In this document: positions 8,175 to 17,610 of the stretch, in pieces
Position numbering within the stretch: the stretch's first letter is position 1
Layout of the letters: each line of letters starts with the position of its first letter
NCBI GenBank assembly: GCA_001872455.1
Contig: MNXJ01000057.1
Coordinates: 124,001-188,000 of the forward strand
DNA: 64,000 nucleotides
Direction of reading: 5' to 3'
DNA from: Anaerolineae bacterium CG2_30_57_67
GTDB lineage: Bacteria; Chloroflexota; Anaerolineae; Anaerolineales; Villigracilaceae
The notes under the pieces: model-generated
The model's database searches: none
Told to the model about the DNA's origin: nothing
The model's input: only the letters and a program-made list of their open reading frames with translations
Made by a program: the position numbers and the translations under genes

Positions 8175-10937
8175 TTAACTGGCGCTTTCGTTGTCTTCAG
8201 TCTTGATCTGGATGGTGATTTCCGAATCGGGGATGGCGTGACTCAACTCTTGCACTGTTGTTTGTAAAATGTTATCCAGGTTGATGGACGCGCTGATACG
8301 GGTAGAAATACCGCCGATAACGCGCTCCTTCGAGGCCAGGCGTTGGGCATCCTGAAAGAGCCGGGCGTTTTCGAGTGCATAGGCCAGACGTTCTGTAATT
8401 GTTTGATATAACCGAATTTCTTCCTGCGTCCAGTCACGCTTTTGCTGGGGAATATGAATTTGAACGCTGCCAAGGCTTTCGCCGCGCACGCTGATGGGAA
8501 GTTGCAGCACACTTTCGTCTGGTGTGGCGAGAATGTCTTCGCGGTGCAGGGCTTCCACCTGACCGTTGTAGTAGCGGAAACTGAGCGCCTGGTTGCGCGC
8601 GATGGCTTGCCAACTGCCTTGTTGATGTTGTCCAAAGATGAGTTGTGCTTCGGTCAGCGCTTTTTGGGTGTCTTCATACAGGCGGGCGTTGTGAATGGCA
8701 ATGGCGATTTGTTCGGCTAATAGGCCAAGTACATCGCTATCCTGTGTGGAAAATGCGTTGGCTTCGCGGCTTTGTACGTCCAGTGCGCCAATGACTTCGT
8801 CGCCCACCTTAAGCGGCAGCGCCATTTCGGAGCGTGTTTCCGGCAGGTCGGGGTTGTTGAAGAAAGCGGCATCTTCGCCGACATCCAGGGCGATGCGCAC
8901 GCTGCCGGTGGCGGTGACGTAGCCGACGATGCCGACTTGCCCGACCTTTAGTTGGTGACCGCGCGTCAGCATTTTTTTGCCGCCTTCGCTGTTGGCCGCC
9001 CGTAAAATAGCGAGCGTTCCGCTTGCATCCAGTAGAAAAATACCCGCGTGGTAGTAGCCGAAAGATTCGCTGATGGTCTCAGTCACTTGAGGTAACAAAC
9101 GTTCCAGGTCTTGCAGGTTGGTAACCGCGCGGGCAACGTTTGCGAGGGCGCGAAACTGGCTGGCGCGGCGGGAGTTTTCCAGGTTGGCTTGCGCAAGCGC
9201 GGCGGTGCGTGTGTTGACGCGCTGCTCCATCTCTTGCAGGGCGGTCTGTAATTTATGGGCAGTATCATCCACCACGTTGGCAAGCGCGCCAATTTCATCG
9301 CGCCGTTCAGTTTTGGTGGAAGTTTTCAGGTTGCCTTTGCCAATTTCTGTGGCTTGGGCCGCCAGTGTATTCAGCGGTGAAGTAATCAGGTTGGCCGAAA
9401 CCCCGGCGGCGGCGATGACAGCCACCATCAGCAAGGTTGAAATCAGCAATACCGTGTTAGCAAGGGTGCGTACCTGACCAGAAAAGGCACTGCCTGTGCG
9501 GGCAAAAATGATATTCCAGTTTTTTGTTTGTAGTGGCGCGATGGTGGCATATTGGTTCGAGGGTGTGTTGGGGTCAAGCGATGTCTGAAAAAAATTGCCG
9601 CGCGTCGGATTTTGCAGGTCTTTTGCCAGGGTGGTTAACTCTGCCGAAAATGATTCGGCTTCGCCCGGTGGAAGTTGGCGTGATTGTTGCAACGAGGTAA
9701 CTTGTTCGTCGCGCAAGCGTATCAGCGTTTTGAATTGCAGAGCGGGCAGAGTGTTGTGTCCCAAAATGATATTGTTTTGGTCTAACAGTATGGCGGTCTG
9801 GCTGTCTTCGAGCCACGCGTTTTGGCGTTCCAACTCATTTTGCAAAATTTGAGCGTCATAAATGAAGCGCGCCAGACCGATAACTTTCTGGTTGTCATTG
9901 AAAATTGGTGCAGCTACAATTAATACCGGGCGCAGAATGCTCTCGTCGTATAAGACTTCGGAAACGTAAACGGCGCGCAGTACCATCGTCTGGCGAAACC
10001 AACCGCTATCAGCGTTGCTTTGATTGACGCGGTAGGCCTGCGTATCCAGTAAGGTGATGCCCTGGGCGCCGATCAGGCCGCTGGAGACGATAAATTCATT
10101 GTGCTTGTTTAAAATTTTGAGTGTATCAAGTACTTCTGCGCTACGGGCGGTATCGCCGGTTAGATATTTTTGCAGAACAGGAATTTCGGAGCCTACTTGC
10201 ACCTGTTGCTGAAGTGAGTTAAGCAAGCTGTCCATCTCTTCAGCGGCGTCGTCCGCATTTTGTGTCAGTAAGTCATTACTATTTTCGGCCAGAGTCTGGC
10301 GCACGCTGATAAATTGTGGGATGGAGGCTGTCCAGAGTGGCACCAGTGCAACGATAAGGAAGGCGAGCGTAATTTTGGTGCGCAGATTCTTGAATTCGGT
10401 TTGCTGTATCAGGTTAATGGTCAGGGTCAGAAAAACGACTCCACCCATAACGATGATGGTTTGTTCGACCCACAACGGCGCAATCAGCCGTTCGGTGATG
10501 ATGTTGTTTTGGTCTATGAACACGGCGGCGATCATGGCGACTAACCCCAGTAAGAACATGCCAACTGCCGGGCCAGGGTCGAGAGTCTGCAGGGCGATGT
10601 TGATGTAAATCAACATGCCGATGACCGCTATTACGATTCCAACTCCCTGAACGAAAAAGTTAACAGCGATGAAGGTGATTCCCAGCATGATCCCCGTCAA
10701 CCAGACGGCGCTGGCGGAGCGTTTTTGGCGATTGAGCAAAAAGGCAATTGTCAACCCGGTGGCGAGCGCCAGGCCGTTAATTGCCAGCCCAATGAATTGC
10801 CAGCCGCCATTTTGGAATGCGCCCGCGCCAAACATCAGCGCAGAAACCCAGGCGGCGGCCATGCCCGTGCGCGCAATGAGTGCTACGTTTTCTGCTTGCC
10901 GTTTCCAGCTTTTTTGAGCGGCGATAAAATCTGTCAT
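8175..10937 (-). CDS. Multi-pass plus Cache, HAMP-GAF-GAF sensor
   Basis: At 920 residues this is one of two large sensors with a composite input. A block of about six TM helices (20-190) precedes another TM (about 190-210), a long extracytoplasmic Cache-like region (about 215-495) and a TM (497-518). HAMP, coiled coil, GAF1 (about 590-735), GAF2 (about 755-855) and the stub tail follow. GAF1 has FGYYHAGIFLLD and TRSEMALPLKVGDEVIGALDVQS. In the inter-GAF linker the tryptophan is kept (QQGSW) although the rest of the motif has drifted. The start shares one base with the upstream stop (TGATG). The doubled input suggests integration of a membrane-state signal with an external ligand, which is inference. 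Confidence 0.87.
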   Translation of the reverse strand: MTDFIAAQKSWKRQAENVALIARTGMAAAWVSALMFGAGAFQNGGWQFIGLAINGLALATGLTIAFLLNRQKRSASAVWLTGIMLGITFIAVNFFVQGVGIVIAVIGMLIYINIALQTLDPGPAVGMFLLGLVAMIAAVFIDQNNIITERLIAPLWVEQTIIVMGGVVFLTLTINLIQQTEFKNLRTKITLAFLIVALVPLWTASIPQFISVRQTLAENSNDLLTQNADDAAEEMDSLLNSLQQQVQVGSEIPVLQKYLTGDTARSAEVLDTLKILNKHNEFIVSSGLIGAQGITLLDTQAYRVNQSNADSGWFRQTMVLRAVYVSEVLYDESILRPVLIVAAPIFNDNQKVIGLARFIYDAQILQNELERQNAWLEDSQTAILLDQNNIILGHNTLPALQFKTLIRLRDEQVTSLQQSRQLPPGEAESFSAELTTLAKDLQNPTRGNFFQTSLDPNTPSNQYATIAPLQTKNWNIIFARTGSAFSGQVRTLANTVLLISTLLMVAVIAAAGVSANLITSPLNTLAAQATEIGKGNLKTSTKTERRDEIGALANVVDDTAHKLQTALQEMEQRVNTRTAALAQANLENSRRASQFRALANVARAVTNLQDLERLLPQVTETISESFGYYHAGIFLLDASGTLAILRAANSEGGKKMLTRGHQLKVGQVGIVGYVTATGSVRIALDVGEDAAFFNNPDLPETRSEMALPLKVGDEVIGALDVQSREANAFSTQDSDVLGLLAEQIAIAIHNARLYEDTQKALTEAQLIFGQHQQGSWQAIARNQALSFRYYNGQVEALHREDILATPDESVLQLPISVRGESLGSVQIHIPQQKRDWTQEEIRLYQTITERLAYALENARLFQDAQRLASKERVIGGISTRISASINLDNILQTTVQELSHAIPDSEITIQIKTEDNESAS

Positions 10938-13708
10938 CAGGATTCCTGCTCCTTTTTGATTTTTACAATCACCTCGGCGCCAGGGGTGATGCGGCCCAGC
11001 TCTTGTACGGTTGTACGCAGGATGTTTTCGATATTGATGGAAGAACCAATTTTTGTGGAAATTTCACTTGCCAGACGGTCGCGTGCCGCCTGATTTTTAC
11101 TTTCGGTGTACAGGCGGGCGTTTTCCAGCGCAACCGCCAGCCGCGCGGCGATTTCTTCAGCCAGTTTGACGGTTTCAGCAGAGAGTGTGGCGCTGTTAAA
11201 TTCCAATTTAAGTGCGCCAATGACCTGGTCGCGGAGTTTGACGGGGACGGCTAGCATGGTTTTATTCTCGCCAGACTGTGACACAAGCGCTGATTTCCCT
11301 TGGCGAATGACATCGGCAGTTTCGGTGGGCAGGTTGTTAAGCGCAATGATTTTTGTGCCGTCGAATTGATAGCCGGTGTGATTCTGCGCAGCGTTGGAAA
11401 AGTTGCGCCAGCTGGAGAGAGTGAATTGCTGGTAAGCCAGTTCCAGATCGGCGAGATTCTTTTGTAGCTGCTCCACCAGCTGCGCACGCTGAATTGCCAG
11501 CGCCAGCTGGTCGGCCATGATTTGTAGCGAGGCAATGTCGTCCTGGTTGAAGGCTTCGGCTTTTTCGCTTTGTACATCCAGCACGCCAATCACCTGGTCA
11601 TTAACTTTGAGTGGTAAACCCATTTCGGAACGGGTGTTGGGCAGGAGCGGGTTGTCGAAGTAGGTGGCGTCGTGGCCGGTATCCAACGCGATGTGGGGTT
11701 CGCCGCTGGCGGCGGCAGAGCCGACGATGCCGACCTGCCCCACTTTTAGCTGATGTTTTCGCTCCAGCATGGCGCGTCCCGCTTCAGTTGGGGAGGCGCG
11801 TAAAACGGCGTATTCATGCCGGGCGTCAATGAGAAAAATTCCGGTGTGATAAAAGTCAAACCGATCCAGCACCAGTTGCGCCGAGCGGTTAAGCAATTCG
11901 TCCAGGCTGCGTGCGGTGGTCGCATCGCGGGCGACTTCGGCGGCGACGCGCAGGCGGCTGGCCTGCTTTTGCAGATCTTCGGTGCGGTCGGTTACTTTTT
12001 GCTCAAGCGTTTGAATGAGAATTTGTAGTTCGCTGGCAACGGTATTGAAAGTTTCTTCCAGTTGACCAATTTCATCTTGCCGGTCAACGGTGAGGCTGGC
12101 AGACATGTCTCCCTTTGCCAGGCGGTTGGCGCGGACGACCAGGTCGGTGATGGGGCCGCTGATGGAGCGCGAAGTCACAAAAACGATGGCGAAGGCCATC
12201 AGTGCGGTGAAAAAGCCTACGCCCAAGTTGGAAAATATTAGACGTAATATGCTCCCGACGACTTCCTGCTGTTTTACTTCAGATACCAGTACGGTTTCGA
12301 TGGCGGGAATATAGGCGTAGTTGCCAAGCACGGCTTCTTGTTGATAGTTGGCGTAAATGCCTTTGCCTGCAAGTGTGTTGCTGCTTCCGATTGCATTGAT
12401 GGTGGCGTCGGTAGAAACAAGCGTCCCTGCTCCGGCGCGGGTGACGGTGACGCTTGTATAGTCGGTGCCGACCAGGTATGTTTCGAGTGTGCTGGCTATG
12501 CCAGTTTTGGTTTCCATCACCGCTTTGATTTCATTCAGGCTGGAACGGGCAACAATTGCGCCGATGAAGGCCCCATTTTTTTCGATGGGTTTCATGATGA
12601 GCAGGGATGTACTCGCCGTGCCTGTGGGCGGGGTGTCAATAGTGAAGGTTTCACCTTGCAAGACGCGTGTGAAGAAGCGTTGCCCGGTGTAAAATTGTTT
12701 TTCGTTGTTGCGCGTGGTGGAAATCAACACTTGTCCGAGGCTGTCTACAATGAAAATCTCATCATAACGGTTGGATTGCTCGCGCAGTTTGACGAAATTA
12801 GCGCGTATCAGATCATAGTTGAACTGGTACGAAAAATTATCGCGTTTGGCTTGAAGCAGAAATTGGATGCGCTGGTAGGTGAGCGGGTCTTTGATGGGAA
12901 TGGAAATTTCGTTATCCATGGCCGTCAGAATGTTGCCAATCTGCGACTGTTTGATATCTGAAACGCCTTTTAATTGAACAAAAACTTGTTCGCGGCTGTA
13001 ATAGAAATTGCCCAAGGCGGCGATAACGAGCGTGGCAACGGCTGACATGATGGTGATAAAAGCGAAGGTGGTTACCAGCCGCGCTGCAATGGTTTTAAAG
13101 TTGAAAATGGCATTGACCAGGATCAACAGAATGTTCATCAGGATGATGATGGCATAGATGGATAACCCGGCCATACTGGAGATGTTGGCTAGCGGTAACC
13201 GCGCGTACTGAATCTGGCTATTGAAATAGAGAATGGCGGCGAAAAATACCGCGCCTATGACGGTGATGCTGATTTTATAGCGCGGGTCCAAGCCTTCAAA
13301 ACGCAGAAAAACAACTACCAAGGCAAAAACAAGCAAGGCGAGCGGAATGGCAAAGTTTTGCCACAAGAAAACTTGCGAGACGCGTCCCAGTCCATCCAGT
13401 AGAAATAAGAGCAGAGCAACAATTTGGAGTCGTCTTTGCCGCAGAAGTGGGTAAAGGGGAAAGTGAAGTAGGCCGAGTAACAGTGAAATTGTTCCAACTG
13501 TCAGTAGTTTTGTGTCGGCCACGTCTAAAATGCCGAAAAATGCCAGAATGTATACCAGCCCGAATCCTAAAAAGTTAAAAATAAGGATAAGCGGGATGAA
13601 CGTCAACGCGGCGCTGATGACCCGGTAGAACTGCCGTTCTCTGCTGGAAACGTCGGTATCTTCCGGCGGAAGATTGAAAAAATTTAACCACCAAGACAAA
13701 TGCATCAT
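10937..13708 (-). CDS. Multi-pass plus Cache, HAMP-GAF-GAF sensor (second large paralogue)
   Basis: This 923-residue protein repeats the layout of the preceding large sensor. About six or seven TM helices occupy residues 30-230, an extracytoplasmic Cache-like domain about 235-490, and a TM about 493-515. HAMP contains GDMSASLTVDRQDEIGQLEETFN; GAF1 is at about 590-735 (FDFYHTGIFLID, NPLLPNTRSEMGLPLKV) and a weaker GAF2 and tail follow. Its N-terminal sequence is clearly different from that of its neighbour, so the two did not simply duplicate whole. The linker retains the Trp (TLSSWRNF). The start is the first of two adjacent ATGs. It lies 3 bases after the upstream stop. Confidence 0.87.
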   Translation of the reverse strand: MMHLSWWLNFFNLPPEDTDVSSRERQFYRVISAALTFIPLILIFNFLGFGLVYILAFFGILDVADTKLLTVGTISLLLGLLHFPLYPLLRQRRLQIVALLLFLLDGLGRVSQVFLWQNFAIPLALLVFALVVVFLRFEGLDPRYKISITVIGAVFFAAILYFNSQIQYARLPLANISSMAGLSIYAIIILMNILLILVNAIFNFKTIAARLVTTFAFITIMSAVATLVIAALGNFYYSREQVFVQLKGVSDIKQSQIGNILTAMDNEISIPIKDPLTYQRIQFLLQAKRDNFSYQFNYDLIRANFVKLREQSNRYDEIFIVDSLGQVLISTTRNNEKQFYTGQRFFTRVLQGETFTIDTPPTGTASTSLLIMKPIEKNGAFIGAIVARSSLNEIKAVMETKTGIASTLETYLVGTDYTSVTVTRAGAGTLVSTDATINAIGSSNTLAGKGIYANYQQEAVLGNYAYIPAIETVLVSEVKQQEVVGSILRLIFSNLGVGFFTALMAFAIVFVTSRSISGPITDLVVRANRLAKGDMSASLTVDRQDEIGQLEETFNTVASELQILIQTLEQKVTDRTEDLQKQASRLRVAAEVARDATTARSLDELLNRSAQLVLDRFDFYHTGIFLIDARHEYAVLRASPTEAGRAMLERKHQLKVGQVGIVGSAAASGEPHIALDTGHDATYFDNPLLPNTRSEMGLPLKVNDQVIGVLDVQSEKAEAFNQDDIASLQIMADQLALAIQRAQLVEQLQKNLADLELAYQQFTLSSWRNFSNAAQNHTGYQFDGTKIIALNNLPTETADVIRQGKSALVSQSGENKTMLAVPVKLRDQVIGALKLEFNSATLSAETVKLAEEIAARLAVALENARLYTESKNQAARDRLASEISTKIGSSINIENILRTTVQELGRITPGAEVIVKIKKEQES

Positions 13709-13711
13709 GGA

Positions 13712-15430
13712 TTAGGCCTTTTGTTGGGCAGTTTCTTCGGATTCAGCGGGGGAGACCACAACGGAGACGGTGGAAACTTGCGGCAGGCGTTGCAATTCGC
13801 GCGCGGCGCTTTGAAGCAGAGCTTCCACATCCAGCGAACGGCTGAAGCGGGCAGATAGGTCATTGAGAGTTTGTTCGCGGATGGCGCGACGCTGAGTTTC
13901 TTCCAGCAAGCGGGCATTTTCAACCGCCAGGGCAACTTGCGCCGAAATTCTCTCGGCCATTTCTTGTTCGGCTTGTCCCCACGGCTTTTCGTTAGGCTTG
14001 CGGCGCAAAAGAATATCACCAATTTTTTTGCCGCGTAGCACCAGTGAAACTTTTAGCGTGTGCACGCCTTCTTCCTGATCGGCTGGTGGCTGGTCTGGCG
14101 AAATCGTCGTGGCGCCGGTTGTTGAGTAGGAAAAACCTTTGGGCGCGTTGCTGATATGTTCCCGCCAGGCCGTGGCCGTGCTTTCGGCGCCTAGCGCTTG
14201 CAACTGCGTCACAACATTCTGGCTTTCCTGAATGAGACGGGCGTTTTCAATTGCCAGAGCAATCTGGTCAGCCATGGCTTGCAGGCTGTAGATGTCATCG
14301 TTGGTGAAAGCGTGATCCTTATCCGACTGAATATCCAGCACGCCGATCAGGCGATTCTGTACTTCCAGCGGCAGGGCGATTTCGGAGCGGGTCAGGGGCA
14401 GGTCGGGGTTATTAAAGAAGGTGGCGTCAGCGCCGACGTTTTGGGCGATGCGCGGACGTTTCTGGTAGGCGGCGTAGCCGACGATGCCTTGGCGCCCAAC
14501 TTCCAACCGGTGACCGCGCTTCACCATGCGCTGTCCGCCATCGGAGGAGGCCGCCTGCAAAACAACAAACTGCCCGTTGGCGTCGGCCAGAAAAATTCCG
14601 GCGTGGTAAAAACCAAAGCGTTCGGTGATTTGCCAGACGACGTTGGTGAGCAATTCGTTTAGGTCGCGTACTTCGGCGGCAGAGCGTGCCACTTGCGCTG
14701 CCGCTTCAAGTTGGGTGGAACGGCGATTCAGTTCTTCGGAGCGCTCTTCCACGCGCTCTTCCAGCGTGGCGCGAATACCGTTTATTTCGGCGTTGCTGCT
14801 TTCTAGATTTTCAATGATTTCTTTTTCAGTGTTATTGCGGTATGCGCTGACAATGGTTAGCAGGACGCCCAGGCTGAATGCGCCCCCCGAAAATGCCGCG
14901 GCGAACTGCGGATTGAGGCCAGGTTCCGAAAGCGGCAACAGGTTGAGCGCCACGAGGTGCAACAGCGCCACGCTGAAAACTCCTGCGGGCGGTAGAAGCG
15001 CTGCTGTTATCCCAAGGCTGATTGGAATAAGTGTGACAATGGCAGCGAGTAAATCTTCTGATGTGTGGGTGGAGTTGACCAGTACAAAAATGTAACTAAA
15101 GATGGAAAGCAAAAAAACTGTCAGGTAGGCAGAGATTTTGTAAAAAGGTGTGCGTGAAAGAGCATATGAAACGAGCACACTGATAAATAAAAATAGGCGT
15201 ACTACGTCTTGTGGGCCGCCAAAATTGGGTGAATCGCGGCCAATCAGGAAACTTATCGGCAGAATCAGGGTCAGCGCCAGGGTCAGGCTGGCAACCAGCC
15301 GGGCATATTTTTTCTCGCGCAAATCAGTTAAAGAAGCGGGCGGTTGCGTCAGCAAGAGCCACAAACGCGCCAGCGCCCAGTTCGCAGGTGATTTTTTGGG
15401 TTTTTGAGAGCGGGTTTGGTTGTCTGGCAT
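13712..15430 (-). CDS. Multi-pass membrane GAF-GAF sensor without HAMP
   Basis: I chose the ATG at 15430 (MPDNQTRSQKPKK...). An open frame continues further upstream but would lie inside the preceding sensor gene and has no homology-like character. The resulting 572-residue protein has about six TM helices (35-200), a coiled coil (about 200-240), GAF1 (240-385, FGFYHAGIFLAD), a diverged GAF2 (about 410-520) and the stub tail (525-572). It matches the architecture of the 588-residue sensor at the other end of the run but has a different membrane sequence. The linker Trp is present (ATAWREH). It starts 2 bases after the upstream stop. Confidence 0.86.
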   Translation of the reverse strand: MPDNQTRSQKPKKSPANWALARLWLLLTQPPASLTDLREKKYARLVASLTLALTLILPISFLIGRDSPNFGGPQDVVRLFLFISVLVSYALSRTPFYKISAYLTVFLLSIFSYIFVLVNSTHTSEDLLAAIVTLIPISLGITAALLPPAGVFSVALLHLVALNLLPLSEPGLNPQFAAAFSGGAFSLGVLLTIVSAYRNNTEKEIIENLESSNAEINGIRATLEERVEERSEELNRRSTQLEAAAQVARSAAEVRDLNELLTNVVWQITERFGFYHAGIFLADANGQFVVLQAASSDGGQRMVKRGHRLEVGRQGIVGYAAYQKRPRIAQNVGADATFFNNPDLPLTRSEIALPLEVQNRLIGVLDIQSDKDHAFTNDDIYSLQAMADQIALAIENARLIQESQNVVTQLQALGAESTATAWREHISNAPKGFSYSTTGATTISPDQPPADQEEGVHTLKVSLVLRGKKIGDILLRRKPNEKPWGQAEQEMAERISAQVALAVENARLLEETQRRAIREQTLNDLSARFSRSLDVEALLQSAARELQRLPQVSTVSVVVSPAESEETAQQKA

Positions 15431-15432
15431 GG

Positions 15433-17595
15433 TTACTCTTCCACTTTGAGTTCGATAACGGATTCCGAGGCTTCCAGTGCGCGGCCTAACTCTCGCGCGG
15501 CGGTTTGCAAAATGTTTTCTACCGAGCCAGCGCCCCATAGTTTTTGCACAATCGAGGCCGAAAGGCGTTCGCGTAGGGCGGATTGCTGGCTTTCTTCCAG
15601 CAGGCGGGCGTTTTCCAGCGAAACGGCCAGTTGCGTTGCCAGGGCTTCCACCCAGGTCTGGTCTTCTTCGCTCCAATCTTGCCCGGTTTCAATTTCGATG
15701 TTGCCGATGATTTGTTCGCGTAGTTTGAGCGGGATGTCTATCTGGCGGCTGGATGCGGGTTCGTCTGCCAGCGCGGCGCTGATGTTGGTGGAATATTCCA
15801 CTGTATTGTTTTTTAAACGGTCGGCCCAGGCCGAAGCGATGTATTGTTGGTTGACCTGGCGTAACTCATCCAACGAGTCGTTCGTTTCGCGGAACAGGCG
15901 GGCGTTTTCGAGCGCAATCGCTACCTGATTGGCGAGGCCCTGCAGGGTGGCGATATCTTCAGGCTTGAAGTCGTTTTCTTTGGTGGATTGCACATCCAGC
16001 GCGCCGACGATGCGCTCACCTACCATCAGCGGCAGGGCGATTTCGGAACGGGTGTTGGGCAAGAGTGGGTTATTGAAGCGGATTGGCGCGTCACCCACAT
16101 CCAGCGCGATGTGCGCTTCGCGGCTCTGAATGGCTGAGCCGACCATGCTGTTGCCGCCTACTTGCAGGCGGTGACGGCGCGCTTTCAAGATTTCGCCAGC
16201 CGTGCCGGTGGCATCCTTCAGCTCGGCCCAGTGACCATTTTCAATCACCAAAAAAATGGCGGCGTAGTAATAACCAAAACGTTCGGTGATGACATGCACG
16301 ACCTTGTTGATGAGTTCATCCGGGTCAAGAATGGAACTGGCAACTTTGGCTACATCGTTGACGGCCTGAAGTTGGGCAGTTCTTTGCTCGACAAGATTCT
16401 CTAATTCCTGGCGGCCAGACTGGATCGCGGTCAGCATTCCGTTGAATTGATTTGCCATTTGTTCAAACTCGTCGCCGGTTTCCAAAACCAATGGGTCGCT
16501 GACCACCTTGCCTGCATTTTTGGTGGCGTAGTTTGACAGCGTTTGCAATGGGCGCAGAATGACCAGGTTGATGGCGAAACCAAGCACAATCATCCCGGCT
16601 AGCGACCCCAGCAAACGGCTGATTTGTTCGGTTTGACTGGCGCGGTTGGCATCGGCGACTTGTTTATCGTAGGGCAGGGAAATTTCCAGTACGCCGAAGT
16701 AGGTGCGCGCGAAGCCGTTCAGCCCTTCGCTGGTAAGGGGCAAGAGCAGGTTGGCGTGTGGTTGGGTGCCAGTGAGCGCGGTGTTGGCGATGGGGTTGAA
16801 AGTATTGTGGACAGCGTCAAAATTAGCGCGTGGCGAGTCAAAAATCCCGTTCTGGGTTCCGGCAAAGTAGAAATAATCTTCATGGTTGCCGGGCGGCCCA
16901 ATTTTTTGGGGTTTGACGTTGATGGAGCGGGTTGTTGGTGTGTACAACCATAACGTGTAATTTGCATCGGTTTCGATGCTCATTTTTTCCAAAAATGATT
17001 GGCCGAAATCAATGCCTACTTCCACCATGCCGATAAATTTACCGTCTTTTAACATAGGGGCAACGCCGTGTACGCTTGATCCGTTGATGTCCACCTCGAA
17101 GCCGCTGGCCGATTGGTGGGTTTGTACGACGCTGGCGATGGTGGTGCGGTAGGTGACGTAGTCACCCAATTGGGTCGGGTCGTGCGCTCTCAAAAATACC
17201 ACGCCCTGGTCGGTTTCCACATACAGTTGAACGATATTGTATTTGGCTTTTAATTCGCTAAAAATGGGATTAAGCAGTTTAAGTAGTTTAACCCGGTCAC
17301 CCTTCAGATACAGATCTTTGATGTCATCGCGGCTCGCCAGCGCCAGCGCCAGCGCGGATGACGTTGCTTCGTAGCCTTTTAACTCACCATTGATGACGCT
17401 TCCCACGCGCGTCAGGTCTTTTTCGGCGTTGGCATTGAGCGCTCGTAGATTATTCTGCTGTGTCAGGTAGCCAGAAATGATCAGAATGACCGCGAAAGAA
17501 AGAAACGCAACAACAACCAGCTTAATGGTCAGCGGTATGCGTTGAATGCGGTGCAGAAAACTTGTAGATGAAGATGTCGGCTTACGAGAATTCAT
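15433..17595 (-). CDS. dCache-HAMP-GAF-GAF membrane sensor (second dCache paralogue)
   Basis: The 720-residue protein has TM1 (22-42), a Cache-type extracytoplasmic domain (about 45-325) and TM2 (330-350). A HAMP-like segment, coiled coil, GAF1, GAF2 and the stub tail follow; the tail ends directly at the C-terminus (NILQTAARELGRALEASES). The input domain is of the same dCache_3-like kind as the 761-residue sensor (VVFLRAHDPTQLGDYVTYR, VHGVAPMLKDGKFIG). GAF1 reads FGYYYAAIFLV, NPLLPNTRSEIALPLMVG. It begins 15 bases downstream of the soluble GAF protein gene. No output domain is present. Confidence 0.88.
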   Translation of the reverse strand: MNSRKPTSSSTSFLHRIQRIPLTIKLVVVAFLSFAVILIISGYLTQQNNLRALNANAEKDLTRVGSVINGELKGYEATSSALALALASRDDIKDLYLKGDRVKLLKLLNPIFSELKAKYNIVQLYVETDQGVVFLRAHDPTQLGDYVTYRTTIASVVQTHQSASGFEVDINGSSVHGVAPMLKDGKFIGMVEVGIDFGQSFLEKMSIETDANYTLWLYTPTTRSINVKPQKIGPPGNHEDYFYFAGTQNGIFDSPRANFDAVHNTFNPIANTALTGTQPHANLLLPLTSEGLNGFARTYFGVLEISLPYDKQVADANRASQTEQISRLLGSLAGMIVLGFAINLVILRPLQTLSNYATKNAGKVVSDPLVLETGDEFEQMANQFNGMLTAIQSGRQELENLVEQRTAQLQAVNDVAKVASSILDPDELINKVVHVITERFGYYYAAIFLVIENGHWAELKDATGTAGEILKARRHRLQVGGNSMVGSAIQSREAHIALDVGDAPIRFNNPLLPNTRSEIALPLMVGERIVGALDVQSTKENDFKPEDIATLQGLANQVAIALENARLFRETNDSLDELRQVNQQYIASAWADRLKNNTVEYSTNISAALADEPASSRQIDIPLKLREQIIGNIEIETGQDWSEEDQTWVEALATQLAVSLENARLLEESQQSALRERLSASIVQKLWGAGSVENILQTAARELGRALEASESVIELKVEE

Positions 17596-17610
17596 AAGAA
17601 GGACTCCGGC

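Noticed and set aside
15431-15676. 82-codon N-terminal extension of the 572-residue sensor
   Set aside because: It lies inside the upstream sensor gene in another frame and has shadow-like Arg/Pro-rich composition.
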